A DNA stretch of 64,000 bases from Niveibacterium umoris (GTDB lineage Bacteria; Pseudomonadota; Gammaproteobacteria; Burkholderiales; Rhodocyclaceae). The stretch is taken from assembly GCF_014197015.1 (NCBI RefSeq), contig NZ_JACIET010000002.1:1488001-1552000 (forward strand). The letters are read 5' to 3'. A model generated the notes under the pieces. It worked only from the letters and a program-made list of their open reading frames with translations. It searched no databases and was not told the origin of the DNA. Positions within the stretch are counted from its first letter, which is position 1. The number at the start of each line of letters is the position of its first letter. Shown piece by piece: positions 1 to 7,982 of this stretch. Both the position numbers and the translations under genes were made by a program.

Positions 1-249
1 GCGGCAAAGGGTGTTCAGGTCGCCGTCATCGCGATGCGGATTGATCCGCGCACGCGCTCAGCAGAACAGCTTGAGCGATTCACAGACGGACTTGGGTTGC
101 CCGTTCTGGCGCACCTTCGTGACACGCAGAATTACGTGCAACTCGCTGCGCACGGTCTCACGCTCTACGACGTGCCGGAAACGCGTGTCGCGAAAGACCG
201 CCAGCAGTGGCTGCCGATAGAGCGTTGGCTTCGGTTGCTGGAGGCCTGA
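1..249 (+). CDS. ParA-family ATPase, C-terminal fragment (5' end outside window)
   Basis: The frame is open from base 1 and stops with TGA at 247-249, leaving 82 C-terminal residues. The stretch VAVIAMRIDPRT, then a conserved LPVLAHLRDTQNYV-type segment and a final AKDRQQWLPIERWL, resembles the C-terminal third of ParA/Soj-type P-loop ATPases. In that family this part carries the base-contacting loop and the last helices. The Walker motifs would lie upstream of the window and cannot be checked. The gene converges on the ABC exporter, with 5 bp between the stop codons. Family assignment is from general resemblance only. Confidence 0.6.
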   Translation, partial: AAKGVQVAVIAMRIDPRTRSAEQLERFTDGLGLPVLAHLRDTQNYVQLAAHGLTLYDVPETRVAKDRQQWLPIERWLRLLEA

Positions 250-254
250 CTCAT

Positions 255-2063
255 TTACGTGTTTGTCTCAAGGGCCTCTTGTTGTTGCAGCGCCCACATG
301 GCGGCATACGGGCCATTCTGACTTAACAAACTGGCGTGGGCGCCCCGTTCCACGATGCGACCGCCGTCCAGCACCAGGATCTCGTCGGCATTCATGACCG
401 TCGATAGCCGGTGCGCGATGACGATCGCAGTACGGCCGCGCGCCGCCGCTTCAATTTGCGACTGGATGGCTTTCTCGGTCTTCGAGTCGAGCGCCGATGT
501 GGCTTCGTCGAAGATGAGGATGGGGGGGTTCTTCAACAGTGCGCGCGCAATCGCGACACGCTGCTTTTCGCCACCGGAGAGCTTGAGGCCGCGTTCGCCG
601 ACGCGCGTCTGATAGCCATCGGGCAGGTGCGCGACGAAGTCGTGGAGCTGCGCCGCACGTGCCGCGGCCAGGATTTCCTCCTCGCTGGCGCCGGGTCGCC
701 CGTACTCGATGTTGTAGCGGATCGTGTCGTTGAACAGCACCGTATCCTGGGGGACGATGCCGATTGCCCGGCGAAGCGCATCCTGCTTGATCGCCCGCGT
801 ATCGAGATCACCTACGTATACCGCACCGCCGCTGACATCATAGAAACGGTACAACAGGCGGGCGACGGTCGACTTTCCTGAGCCGGAGTGGCCAACGATC
901 GCGATGGTTTTGCCAGCCGGCACCTCGAAACTCACGCCGTGAAGAATCTGTCGCTTGGGGTCGTAGTGGAAGTCGACGCGGTCAAAGCGCACGGAAAGTG
1001 CGCCGGCGGGAAGTTCTGTTGCATCGGGCCGATCTTCGACCTCGCGCCCCGTCTTCAGCAGGCCGAACATCCGTTCAATGTCGGTCAGGGCCTGGCGAAT
1101 CTCGCGATACATCACGCCAAGGAAGTTCAGCGGGATGTACAGCTGAATCAGAAAGGCGTTGACCAGCACGATATCGCCAACCGTCATCGTGCCATTCACG
1201 ACCCCGGCGGTGGCCCGCCACATCATTGCAGTGACGCCACAGGCAATGATGAGCGCCTGACCCAGGTTGAGCGCTGACAGCGAGTACTGATTACGCAACT
1301 GGGCGGCAATCCAGGTCTGAAGTTGAGCGTCATAACGACCCGCTTCAAAGGCCTCGTTGTTGAAGTACTTTACCGTCTCGTAGTTGAGCAGGCTGTCGAC
1401 GGCGCGAGCGTTGGCTGCCGAGTCGAGTTCGTTGGCCTGGCGGCGCAGGGCGGTCCGCCAGTTCGTGACGCTGATCGTGAATCCGATGTACAGCGATAGC
1501 GTGGCCAGCGTGATCACCGCGAAACTCGGTTCGTATTTCTTGAGCAGGATGCCGACGACGAGGGTTATCTCGACCAGGGTTGGCAGGATCGAATACAGCG
1601 TGTAGCTGATCAATGACCCGATCGAGCGTGTGCCGCGTTCGATGTCGCGCGTGAGGCCGCCGGTCTGACGGTCCAGGTGAAAGCGCAGTGACAGCGAATG
1701 GAGGTGTCTGAAGACCTCCAGCGATATCCGTCGTACCGATTCCTGCGTCACCTTGGCGAAGACGATTTCCCGGAACTCCGTGAACATTGAAGTCGAGAAA
1801 CGCAGTACGCCGTACGCGACCAGTAGCGCTGCCGGCACCACGACGAAGGCCTGTTCCCGGGTGATGGTGAGCCCGTCGATCAACTGTTTGAAGATCAGCG
1901 GCACCCCCACATTCGCGAACTTCGCGGAGAGCAGGCAGAGCATCGCCAGGCCGACACGATTGCGATACCGCCAGAGGTACGGAAACAGGGATTTCAGGGT
2001 GTCCCAGTCGTGGCGTTCGCCGCTGGCTGGGGCAGGAAGGGGGAGGCTGGGTCCGCGTCGCAT
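255..2063 (-). CDS. Atm1/HMT1-type ABC exporter (fused permease and ATPase)
   Basis: A half-transporter of 602 residues: an N-terminal six-helix transmembrane domain (about 35-330) followed by an ABC ATPase domain (about 355-590). Walker A is GHSGSGKST at 391-399; the signature LSGGEKQR and Walker B ILIFDEATSALD follow in order. The permease carries NYETVKYFNNE (about 228-238), a hallmark of the Atm1/HMT1 branch, which is known to export glutathione-linked compounds and to confer metal tolerance. It would act as a homodimer in the inner membrane. The ATG at 2061-2063 starts a proline-rich cytosolic leader. It is divergent from the PsrA-like regulator, sharing a 181-bp intergenic region. The substrate cannot be read from the sequence. 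Confidence 0.88.
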   Translation of the reverse strand: MRRGPSLPLPAPASGERHDWDTLKSLFPYLWRYRNRVGLAMLCLLSAKFANVGVPLIFKQLIDGLTITREQAFVVVPAALLVAYGVLRFSTSMFTEFREIVFAKVTQESVRRISLEVFRHLHSLSLRFHLDRQTGGLTRDIERGTRSIGSLISYTLYSILPTLVEITLVVGILLKKYEPSFAVITLATLSLYIGFTISVTNWRTALRRQANELDSAANARAVDSLLNYETVKYFNNEAFEAGRYDAQLQTWIAAQLRNQYSLSALNLGQALIIACGVTAMMWRATAGVVNGTMTVGDIVLVNAFLIQLYIPLNFLGVMYREIRQALTDIERMFGLLKTGREVEDRPDATELPAGALSVRFDRVDFHYDPKRQILHGVSFEVPAGKTIAIVGHSGSGKSTVARLLYRFYDVSGGAVYVGDLDTRAIKQDALRRAIGIVPQDTVLFNDTIRYNIEYGRPGASEEEILAAARAAQLHDFVAHLPDGYQTRVGERGLKLSGGEKQRVAIARALLKNPPILIFDEATSALDSKTEKAIQSQIEAAARGRTAIVIAHRLSTVMNADEILVLDGGRIVERGAHASLLSQNGPYAAMWALQQQEALETNT

Positions 2064-2182
2064 GCCTGCATTCTACCGCTCGTGCGCTCGCACATCGGCA
2101 TGCAGCGAGATACCGCAGCGGGTTCGGCGAATCGCTTGTGTCGCAATGCTGCGCCGCACATACGCTTGCGTACGGAAACTGG

Positions 2183-2210
2183 TTGACACGGTCTCGATCT
2201 GACGTATGAT
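2183..2210 (+). promoter_or_regulatory. Sigma-70 promoter of the PsrA-like regulator gene
   Basis: A -35 box TTGACA at 2183-2188 and a -10 box TATGAT at 2205-2210 are separated by 16 bp. The -35 is a perfect consensus and the -10 has five of six consensus bases. The start of transcription would fall near 2217, inside the operator described next, about 28 nt before the GTG start codon. Confidence 0.75.
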
Positions 2211-2212
2211 TA

Positions 2213-2224
2213 AAACGAACGTTT
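2213..2224 (+). promoter_or_regulatory. PsrA-type operator AAAC-GAAC-GTTT at the predicted transcription start
   Basis: AAAC (2213-2216), spacer GAAC, GTTT (2221-2224) is a perfect inverted repeat. It fits the AAAC-N2-4-GTTT core reported for PsrA, the TetR-type regulator of fatty-acid degradation and rpoS in pseudomonads. It also reads as AAACG-AA-CGTTT, 12 bp symmetric about its centre. It sits just downstream of the -10 box and overlaps the predicted +1, a position suited to autorepression. Confidence 0.7.
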
Positions 2225-2244
2225 GAACTGCGGGTGGGGGATCC

Positions 2245-2982
2245 GTGGCAACTCTGAATGGTGAATCGCGTAGCGGGGGGGATACTCGTGAGCGCATCCT
2301 GGACGTGGCCGAAGTGCTCTTCACCGAGTACGGCTTCGAGGGCACATCCATGCGCCAGATCACCGGACAGGCTGGTGTGAATCTGGCGGCGGTGAACTAC
2401 CACTTCGGTACGAAGGAGGCGCTGTTTCAGGCCGTCTTCCACCGCCGCCTTTCCCAGCTCAATCGGATGCGTCTCGAAGTGCTCGACGGCATGGAGCTCG
2501 ACGCACAAGGTGCGCCGCTCAAGCCCAGCCAGGTCCTTGAGGGCTTCTTTGGCCCGGTGTTGGCGATGGCGACCGACACGCGCCATGGCGGCCATACCTT
2601 CATGCGTTTGCTCGGTCGTACTTACACCGAGCCGGCCCAGTTCATTCGCAAATTCATGGCCGAGGAGTTCAGCGACGTCATCAGTCGCTACTCCGATGCG
2701 TTGCGCCGGGCGCTGCCCGGCGTGCCGCTGGCCGAGATCATGTGGCGGCTGCATTTCATGATGGGCGCAGTGTCGTATGCCATTTCCGGCATCGATGCGC
2801 TGCAACTCGTCAGCGGCCGTTTCGATGACGACCCGGCGCTCATGGCGCCGCGGTTGATGTCCTTCCTTCTTGGGGGATTGCGGGCTCCCCTACCGGATTT
2901 GGTCAGCCCGCACGTGCAGTTTCCGACGGGGGATGTCGGGGGCGGGGTTTCGGCCCCGGATTTCGGTGCTGCACGCGCCTAA
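2245..2982 (+). CDS. psrA: PsrA-like TetR-family regulator of fatty-acid degradation
   Basis: A repressor of 245 residues. The N-terminal HTH (about 14-60) contains ERILDVAEVLFTEYGF and the recognition-helix segment GVNLAAVNYHFGTKEAL, which closely resembles PsrA. The rest is the helical ligand-binding domain, expected to bind long-chain acyl-CoA or fatty acid. The start is GTG at 2245, preceded by a G-rich ribosome-binding stretch. A PsrA-type operator lies in its own promoter, and fadE follows 17 bp after the stop, so regulator and acyl-CoA dehydrogenase are probably co-transcribed. The C-terminal tail beyond about 225 is low in conserved features. The specificity is inferred from HTH resemblance, operator and context together. 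Confidence 0.8.
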   Translation: MATLNGESRSGGDTRERILDVAEVLFTEYGFEGTSMRQITGQAGVNLAAVNYHFGTKEALFQAVFHRRLSQLNRMRLEVLDGMELDAQGAPLKPSQVLEGFFGPVLAMATDTRHGGHTFMRLLGRTYTEPAQFIRKFMAEEFSDVISRYSDALRRALPGVPLAEIMWRLHFMMGAVSYAISGIDALQLVSGRFDDDPALMAPRLMSFLLGGLRAPLPDLVSPHVQFPTGDVGGGVSAPDFGAARA

Positions 2983-2999
2983 CGCTTAAGGAGATGGCG

Positions 3000-5495
3000 A
3001 TGTTTTGGCTCTTAGTTTGCTTGCTTCCTCTCATGGCAATCGCGCTCGCTTTTGGGCGGGCGCCTCTTTTTGCCTGGCTGGTGGCTGGTGTGGCATGGCT
3101 GGTCGGCATGTCGCAGGTGGCGGGGTGGTCGGCGCTGACCCTGGGTGTCAGTGTGGGCGTGTTTGCGGTGCTGCTGGGCGTGTTCATTCTCAAGCCCCTG
3201 CGCCGGGCGCTGGTGACGGGGCCGGTGTTCAGCCTCTACCGCAAGATCCTGCCGGCGATGTCGGATACGGAAAAGACGGCGCTTGAGGCCGGCACGGTGT
3301 GGTGGGACGGCGAGTTGTTCGCCGGCCGGCCGAACTGGAAGCGTCTGCTGGAGATCCCGGCCGCCAAGCTCAGTGCCGAAGAAAAGGCTTTCGTCGAGAA
3401 CGAAACGGAAGAGCTGTGCCGCATGGTCAGCGATTGGGATACGACCAATCTCTACAACGACCTGCCGCCGCACGTCTGGCAGTACATCAAGGACAAGGGC
3501 TTCCTCGGCATGATCATTCCGAAGGAGTACGGTGGCAAAGGCTTCTCCGCTATCGCGCACTCCGAAGTGGTGACCAAGCTGGCGACCCGTTCGTCCGCGT
3601 CGGCGGTGTCCGTGATGGTGCCGAACTCGCTTGGACCGGCCGAACTGCTGTTGCACTACGGTACCAAGGAGCAGAAGGACTACTACCTGCCGCGTCTCGC
3701 GAAGGGCCTGGAGATTCCGGCCTTCGCGCTGACCAGCCCGGTGGCCGGTTCCGACGCGGCCTCGATTCCCGACCGTGGCGTGATCTGCAAGGGCATGTAC
3801 CAGGGCAAGGAAGTGCTCGGCATGCGCGTCACCTGGGACAAGCGCTACATCACGCTTGGCCCGATCTGTACCGTGCTCGGTCTCGCTTTCCGCCTGTATG
3901 ACCCGGACAAGCTGCTCGGCAACGTCGAAGACCTTGGCATTACCTGTGCGCTGGTACCCAATACCCATCCCGGCGTGAACATCGGTCGCCGCCACCAGCC
4001 GCTCAACGCGATGTTCCATAACGGACCGAACTGGGGCAAAGACGTCTTCATGCCGCTCGACTTCATCATCGGCGGCCCGAAGATGGCAGGCCAAGGCTGG
4101 CGCATGCTGATGGAGTGTCTGGCTGCGGGTCGTTCGATCTCGCTGCCGGGTTCAAACACCGGCATGATGAAGCTCACCGCGCGTGCGGTCGGCGCCTACA
4201 GCCGTGTGCGTGCGCAGTTCAAGACCGCGATTGGCAAGTTCGAGGGCATCGAAGAGCCGCTCGCTCGCATCGGTGGCAACCTCTACATGTGCGATGCGGC
4301 ACGCACCTTCACTGCCGGCGCGATCGACCTGGGCGAGAAGCCCTCGGTGGTCTCCGCCATCGTCAAGTACCACGTCACCGAGCGTGCTCGTACCGTTGTC
4401 AATGACGGCATGGACATCCTCGGCGGCAAGGGCATCTGCATGGGGCCGCAGAACTTCCTTGCGCGTGCCTATCAGCAGATCCCGATCGGCATCACCGTGG
4501 AAGGCGCGAACATCCTGACGCGCAGCCTGATCATCTTCGGGCAGGGCGCCATCCGCTGCCATCCGTATGTGTTGAAGGAAATGCAGGCCGCGCAGGACGG
4601 CGACACCGCGCGTGGGCTCAAGGTCTTCGACGATGCGCTGTTCAGCCACATTGGCTTCACCATCAGCAATGCGGCGCGCGCCTTCGTGTACGGCATCACC
4701 GGTTCGCACTGGAACGCCACGCCTGACGTAGCGCCGGAAACCAAGCGCTACTACCAGCAGCTCACCCGCTTCTCGGCTGCCTTCGCCTTCCTCGCCGATG
4801 TGTCGATGCTCTACATGGGCGGCGACCTCAAGCGCAAGGAAAAGCTCTCGGCACGTCTGGGCGACATCCTGTCGCAGATGTACCTGTGCTCGGCAACGCT
4901 CAAGCGGTATGAGCAGGAAGGCCGCCAGCAGGCCGATGCGCCGCTGATGCACTGGGCGATCTGGGATGCGATGTTCAAGGCGCAGAACGCGTTCGAGGGC
5001 GTGATCTCCAACTTCCCGAACCGCTTCCTGTCGACGATGCTGCGTCGCCTGATCTTCCCGCTGGGCCGTCCGTATGTCGTGCCGTCTGACCGTCTGGGTC
5101 ACCAGGTTGCGGCGCTGCTGATCGCGCCGAGTGAAACCCGCGACCGCCTGGTTGCCGGCTCCTTCGTCGATCGTGGCAATGAAGAAGATCCGATCGGCGT
5201 GCTCGAACTGGCGCTCGATGCAGCGGTGCGTTCTGAAGCGATCGAAGCCAAGCTGCGCGGCGCGCAGAAGGCGGGCAAGCTGACTGCGCGTTCGCCGGAA
5301 GAGTTGATCGCCCAGGCGCAGAGCCTCGGCGTGATCGGTCGTGACGAAGCCGAGCTGCTGGTGCGCCGCGACGCGCTGCGCGCCAAGGTGATCCGGGTCG
5401 ACGACTTCCCGAACGATCTGGGCATTGGCGATGCGAAGTCGCACATCCGCCCGGCCGACAAGACGGTGGCACAGGCGACGCTCGTCGCTGCCTGA
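3000..5495 (+). CDS. fadE: Acyl-CoA dehydrogenase FadE
   Basis: Catalyses the first, FAD-dependent oxidation of beta-oxidation. The 831 residues match the long FadE class: two hydrophobic N-terminal segments (about 1-60), then the ACAD core. The core contains ALTSPVAGSDAAS near residue 240, a DILGGKGICMGPQN segment near 465 and EGANILTRSLIIFGQGA near 500. A long C-terminal FadE-specific extension (DUF1974 type) follows. An ATG at 2994 directly abuts the AAGGAG at 2988-2993, leaving no spacing; the ATG at 3000 lies 6 nt from it and is preferred. It follows the PsrA-like gene and precedes a FadI-type thiolase. Electrons would pass to ETF. Confidence 0.93.
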   Translation: MFWLLVCLLPLMAIALAFGRAPLFAWLVAGVAWLVGMSQVAGWSALTLGVSVGVFAVLLGVFILKPLRRALVTGPVFSLYRKILPAMSDTEKTALEAGTVWWDGELFAGRPNWKRLLEIPAAKLSAEEKAFVENETEELCRMVSDWDTTNLYNDLPPHVWQYIKDKGFLGMIIPKEYGGKGFSAIAHSEVVTKLATRSSASAVSVMVPNSLGPAELLLHYGTKEQKDYYLPRLAKGLEIPAFALTSPVAGSDAASIPDRGVICKGMYQGKEVLGMRVTWDKRYITLGPICTVLGLAFRLYDPDKLLGNVEDLGITCALVPNTHPGVNIGRRHQPLNAMFHNGPNWGKDVFMPLDFIIGGPKMAGQGWRMLMECLAAGRSISLPGSNTGMMKLTARAVGAYSRVRAQFKTAIGKFEGIEEPLARIGGNLYMCDAARTFTAGAIDLGEKPSVVSAIVKYHVTERARTVVNDGMDILGGKGICMGPQNFLARAYQQIPIGITVEGANILTRSLIIFGQGAIRCHPYVLKEMQAAQDGDTARGLKVFDDALFSHIGFTISNAARAFVYGITGSHWNATPDVAPETKRYYQQLTRFSAAFAFLADVSMLYMGGDLKRKEKLSARLGDILSQMYLCSATLKRYEQEGRQQADAPLMHWAIWDAMFKAQNAFEGVISNFPNRFLSTMLRRLIFPLGRPYVVPSDRLGHQVAALLIAPSETRDRLVAGSFVDRGNEEDPIGVLELALDAAVRSEAIEAKLRGAQKAGKLTARSPEELIAQAQSLGVIGRDEAELLVRRDALRAKVIRVDDFPNDLGIGDAKSHIRPADKTVAQATLVAA

Positions 5496-5518
5496 CACGC
5501 AGTTTGACCACGACAACA

Positions 5519-5538
5519 GGCGGGGCGTAGGCCCCGCC
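5519..5538 (+). other. GC-rich hairpin between fadE and the thiolase gene
   Basis: GGCGGGGC (5519-5526), loop GTAG, GCCCCGCC (5531-5538): a perfect 8-bp stem without a following T run. It could be an RNA-stability or processing element that separates expression of fadE and the thiolase gene. It is not a classical intrinsic terminator. Confidence 0.45.
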
Positions 5539-5580
5539 GCGCTGCGCCGGAGGGGGTGCAGCGGCGAAGCAGGGGAACCC

Positions 5581-6864
5581 ATGAAGCAAGCGATCTACAT
5601 CGTCGACGGCGCACGTACGCCGTTCCTGAAGTCGCGCAACGTGCCCGGCCCGTTTGCGGCAGCCGATCTCGCCACCGCCGCGGGGGCGGCGCTGCTGGCG
5701 CGCCAACCATTCCGGCCGGATCAGCTCGATGAGGTGATCCTGGGATGCGCCTCGCCTTCGCCGGATGAGGTGAATATCGGTCGCGTCGTCGCGCTGCGCA
5801 TGGGGTGCGGCCTTGGCGTGCCGGGCTGGACGGTGATGCGCAACTGCGCCTCCGGCATGCAGGCGATCGATTCGGGCATCAACAACATCCTCGCTGGCCG
5901 CTCGCAACTGGTGCTGGCCGGCGGCGTCGATGCGCTTTCGCGCGCGCCGCTGCTGTTTTCGGATGCGATGGTGCGCTGGCTGTCGGGCTGGTACCAGACC
6001 AAGAGCGTCGGCCAGAAGCTGGCGGCGCTGCGTCAGTTCAAGCTGGGCTACCTGGCACCGGTGATCGGTCTGATGAAGGGGCTCACCGATCCGATCGTTG
6101 GCCAGTTGATGGGTCAGACCGCCGAGAACATCGCTTTCAAGTTCGGCATCAACCGCCGCAAGATGGATGAATTCGCGGCGCGCAGCCACCAGCGTGTTTC
6201 GGCGGCCCAGAAGGCCAGCCACTTCACGCAGGAGATCGTCCCGCTGATCGACGAGAAGGGCAATGTGTATGCGGAAGACGATGGTGTGCGCCACGACTCG
6301 ACCGCAGACGGCCTCGCCAAACTCAAGCCCTTCTTCGACAAGAAGTACGGTTATGTGACCGCGGGCAACAGCTCGCAGATCACCGATGGCGCGGCCTGGT
6401 TGATCCTCGCCTCTGAAGAGGCGGTGCAAAAATATGGGCTGAAGCCGATCGGCAAGATCGTCGATACGCAATGGGCCGGCCTCGCGCCAGACCAGATGGG
6501 TCTTGGCCCGGTGCATGCGTCGACGCCGATCCTGCAGCGCAACGGGCTGGGGCTGGGCGACATCGATACCTGGGAAATCAACGAAGCCTTCGCCGCGCAG
6601 GTGCTGGCCTGCATCGAGGCCTGGAAGGACGCGGCCTACTGCAAGGAGCATCTTGGGCTCGATGCACCACTCGGTGCGCTCGATGAGAACAAACTCAATG
6701 TGGACGGTGGTGCGGTTGCGCTGGGGCATCCGGTCGGGGCCAGTGGTGCGCGCATCGTGCTGCATGCCCTGCATCAACTGCGCCGCACCGGTGGAAAACG
6801 TGCCATGGCAACCATCTGCATCGGCGGTGGTCAGGGTGGTGCGGTGCTGGTCGAGACTGTGTAA
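5581..6864 (+). CDS. fadI: Acetyl-CoA C-acyltransferase, FadI-type thiolase
   Basis: A thiolase of 427 residues that cleaves 3-ketoacyl-CoA to acetyl-CoA and a shortened acyl-CoA. The nucleophilic Cys89 lies in RNCASGMQ, NEAFAAQ is in the middle, GHPVGASG carries the catalytic His, and CIGGGQGGA near the end carries the second Cys. A charged insertion between about 135 and 180 is typical of the FadI/HadhB branch rather than FadA. The ATG at 5581 is chosen because it begins the conserved IYIVDGARTPF strand; the frame is open further upstream, but that part overlaps the end of fadE's downstream region and the hairpin. It is probably in one operon with psrA, fadE and degV. Confidence 0.88.
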   Translation: MKQAIYIVDGARTPFLKSRNVPGPFAAADLATAAGAALLARQPFRPDQLDEVILGCASPSPDEVNIGRVVALRMGCGLGVPGWTVMRNCASGMQAIDSGINNILAGRSQLVLAGGVDALSRAPLLFSDAMVRWLSGWYQTKSVGQKLAALRQFKLGYLAPVIGLMKGLTDPIVGQLMGQTAENIAFKFGINRRKMDEFAARSHQRVSAAQKASHFTQEIVPLIDEKGNVYAEDDGVRHDSTADGLAKLKPFFDKKYGYVTAGNSSQITDGAAWLILASEEAVQKYGLKPIGKIVDTQWAGLAPDQMGLGPVHASTPILQRNGLGLGDIDTWEINEAFAAQVLACIEAWKDAAYCKEHLGLDAPLGALDENKLNVDGGAVALGHPVGASGARIVLHALHQLRRTGGKRAMATICIGGGQGGAVLVETV

Positions 6865-6927
6865 CCTTCACGCCTCCATACACAACAGTACGGTCCACAA
6901 GGCCGATAACAGGGGGAGACAGGGAGC

Positions 6928-7881
6928 ATGAAGATTGGATTGGTGGTCGATTCGACCTGCGATTTGCCGCGTTCGTTCTTTGAAGAGGAAGGCATCGAAC
7001 TGATGCCAATCACGCTGCGCATTGGTGATCAGACCTTCGAAGACCGTCGTGACGAAGCGCAGACGATCGAATTCCACTCGGCAAACAAGGATCAGAAGAC
7101 CGAGACCTTTGCCGAGTCCACGCCGTATTCGAGCGAACAGATCGAGAGCCTGTTCCTCGACAAGCTGGTGCGTGAGTACGACCACGTCTTCTGCCTGACG
7201 GTGACGCAGTCGCGCAGCTACATCTACGAGAACGCGATGAAGGCCTCGTTCGGCATCATCGCGAAGTACCGGCAGGTGCGCAAAGACGCCGGCATCGATG
7301 GCCGTTTCGCGCTCGCGGTGATCAACAGCCGCAACATCTTCACCGGTCAGGCCGTGCTCGCGGCGGAAGTGATCCGCATGATCAAGGCCGACGCATCGCC
7401 GTCGTCGATCGATTCGCGGATTCGCGAGCTGGTGCCGCACACCTATTGCTACATGGTGCCGCCGGACCTGTTCCACATTTACAAGCGTGCGTCGAAACGC
7501 GGCGACAAGAGCATCAACTGGGCGAGCTTCATGCTCGGCTCGATGCTCGACATCAAGCCGATCCTGCGCGGCCATCTCGACGAGACCGGCCCGGTCGCGA
7601 AGCTGCGCCATTTCGATACCGCGGTCGAGACCATGTTCGCCAACGCGACGCGTGCGGTGAAAGCGGGCTTGCTGGCGCCCACCGTGTGTATCGGATACGG
7701 CGGCAACCCGGACGCGGTGCAGCACATGCCCGGTTACCCGGCGCTCAAAGACGCGGCGGACAAGGCTGGGGTGACGATCCACATCGCGCCGATGAGCATT
7801 TCCGGCGGCGTGCATACCGGCCCCGGCTGCGTGACGGTGGCCTTCGTGTCGGACAAACATCAGTTCGAAGAGAAGATATGA
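6928..7881 (+). CDS. DegV-family fatty-acid-binding protein
   Basis: A protein of 317 residues that opens with MKIGLVVDSTCDLP, the DegV/FakB signature in which the S/T of the first loop contacts the fatty-acid carboxylate. A central long-insert domain (about 60-190) is followed by a C-terminal region with HIAPMSISGGVHTGPG, matching the conserved family end. FakB proteins present fatty acids to the kinase FakA; no FakA homologue is visible in this window. Its position directly after the thiolase and before a terminator suggests fatty-acid carriage linked to beta-oxidation. The SD (AGGGAG) precedes ATG 6928. The family call is firm, the role is inferred. Confidence 0.85.
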   Translation: MKIGLVVDSTCDLPRSFFEEEGIELMPITLRIGDQTFEDRRDEAQTIEFHSANKDQKTETFAESTPYSSEQIESLFLDKLVREYDHVFCLTVTQSRSYIYENAMKASFGIIAKYRQVRKDAGIDGRFALAVINSRNIFTGQAVLAAEVIRMIKADASPSSIDSRIRELVPHTYCYMVPPDLFHIYKRASKRGDKSINWASFMLGSMLDIKPILRGHLDETGPVAKLRHFDTAVETMFANATRAVKAGLLAPTVCIGYGGNPDAVQHMPGYPALKDAADKAGVTIHIAPMSISGGVHTGPGCVTVAFVSDKHQFEEKI

Positions 7882-7887
7882 CCTGTG

Positions 7888-7930
7888 CCGCTGGCGCACG
7901 CGCTGGGGGGCGCAGCGCCAGCGGTCTTTT
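7888..7930 (+). terminator. Rho-independent terminator after degV
   Basis: CCGCTGGCGC (7888-7897) pairs perfectly with GCGCCAGCGG (7915-7924) across a 17-nt loop and is followed by TCTTTTTA. It begins 6 nt after the degV stop and closes the psrA-fadE-fadI-degV transcription unit. Confidence 0.85.
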
Positions 7931-7982
7931 TATTCAGGGGTGACCGATCGAGGTCGCCTGGTATTTCGGAGCAGAGGACATC

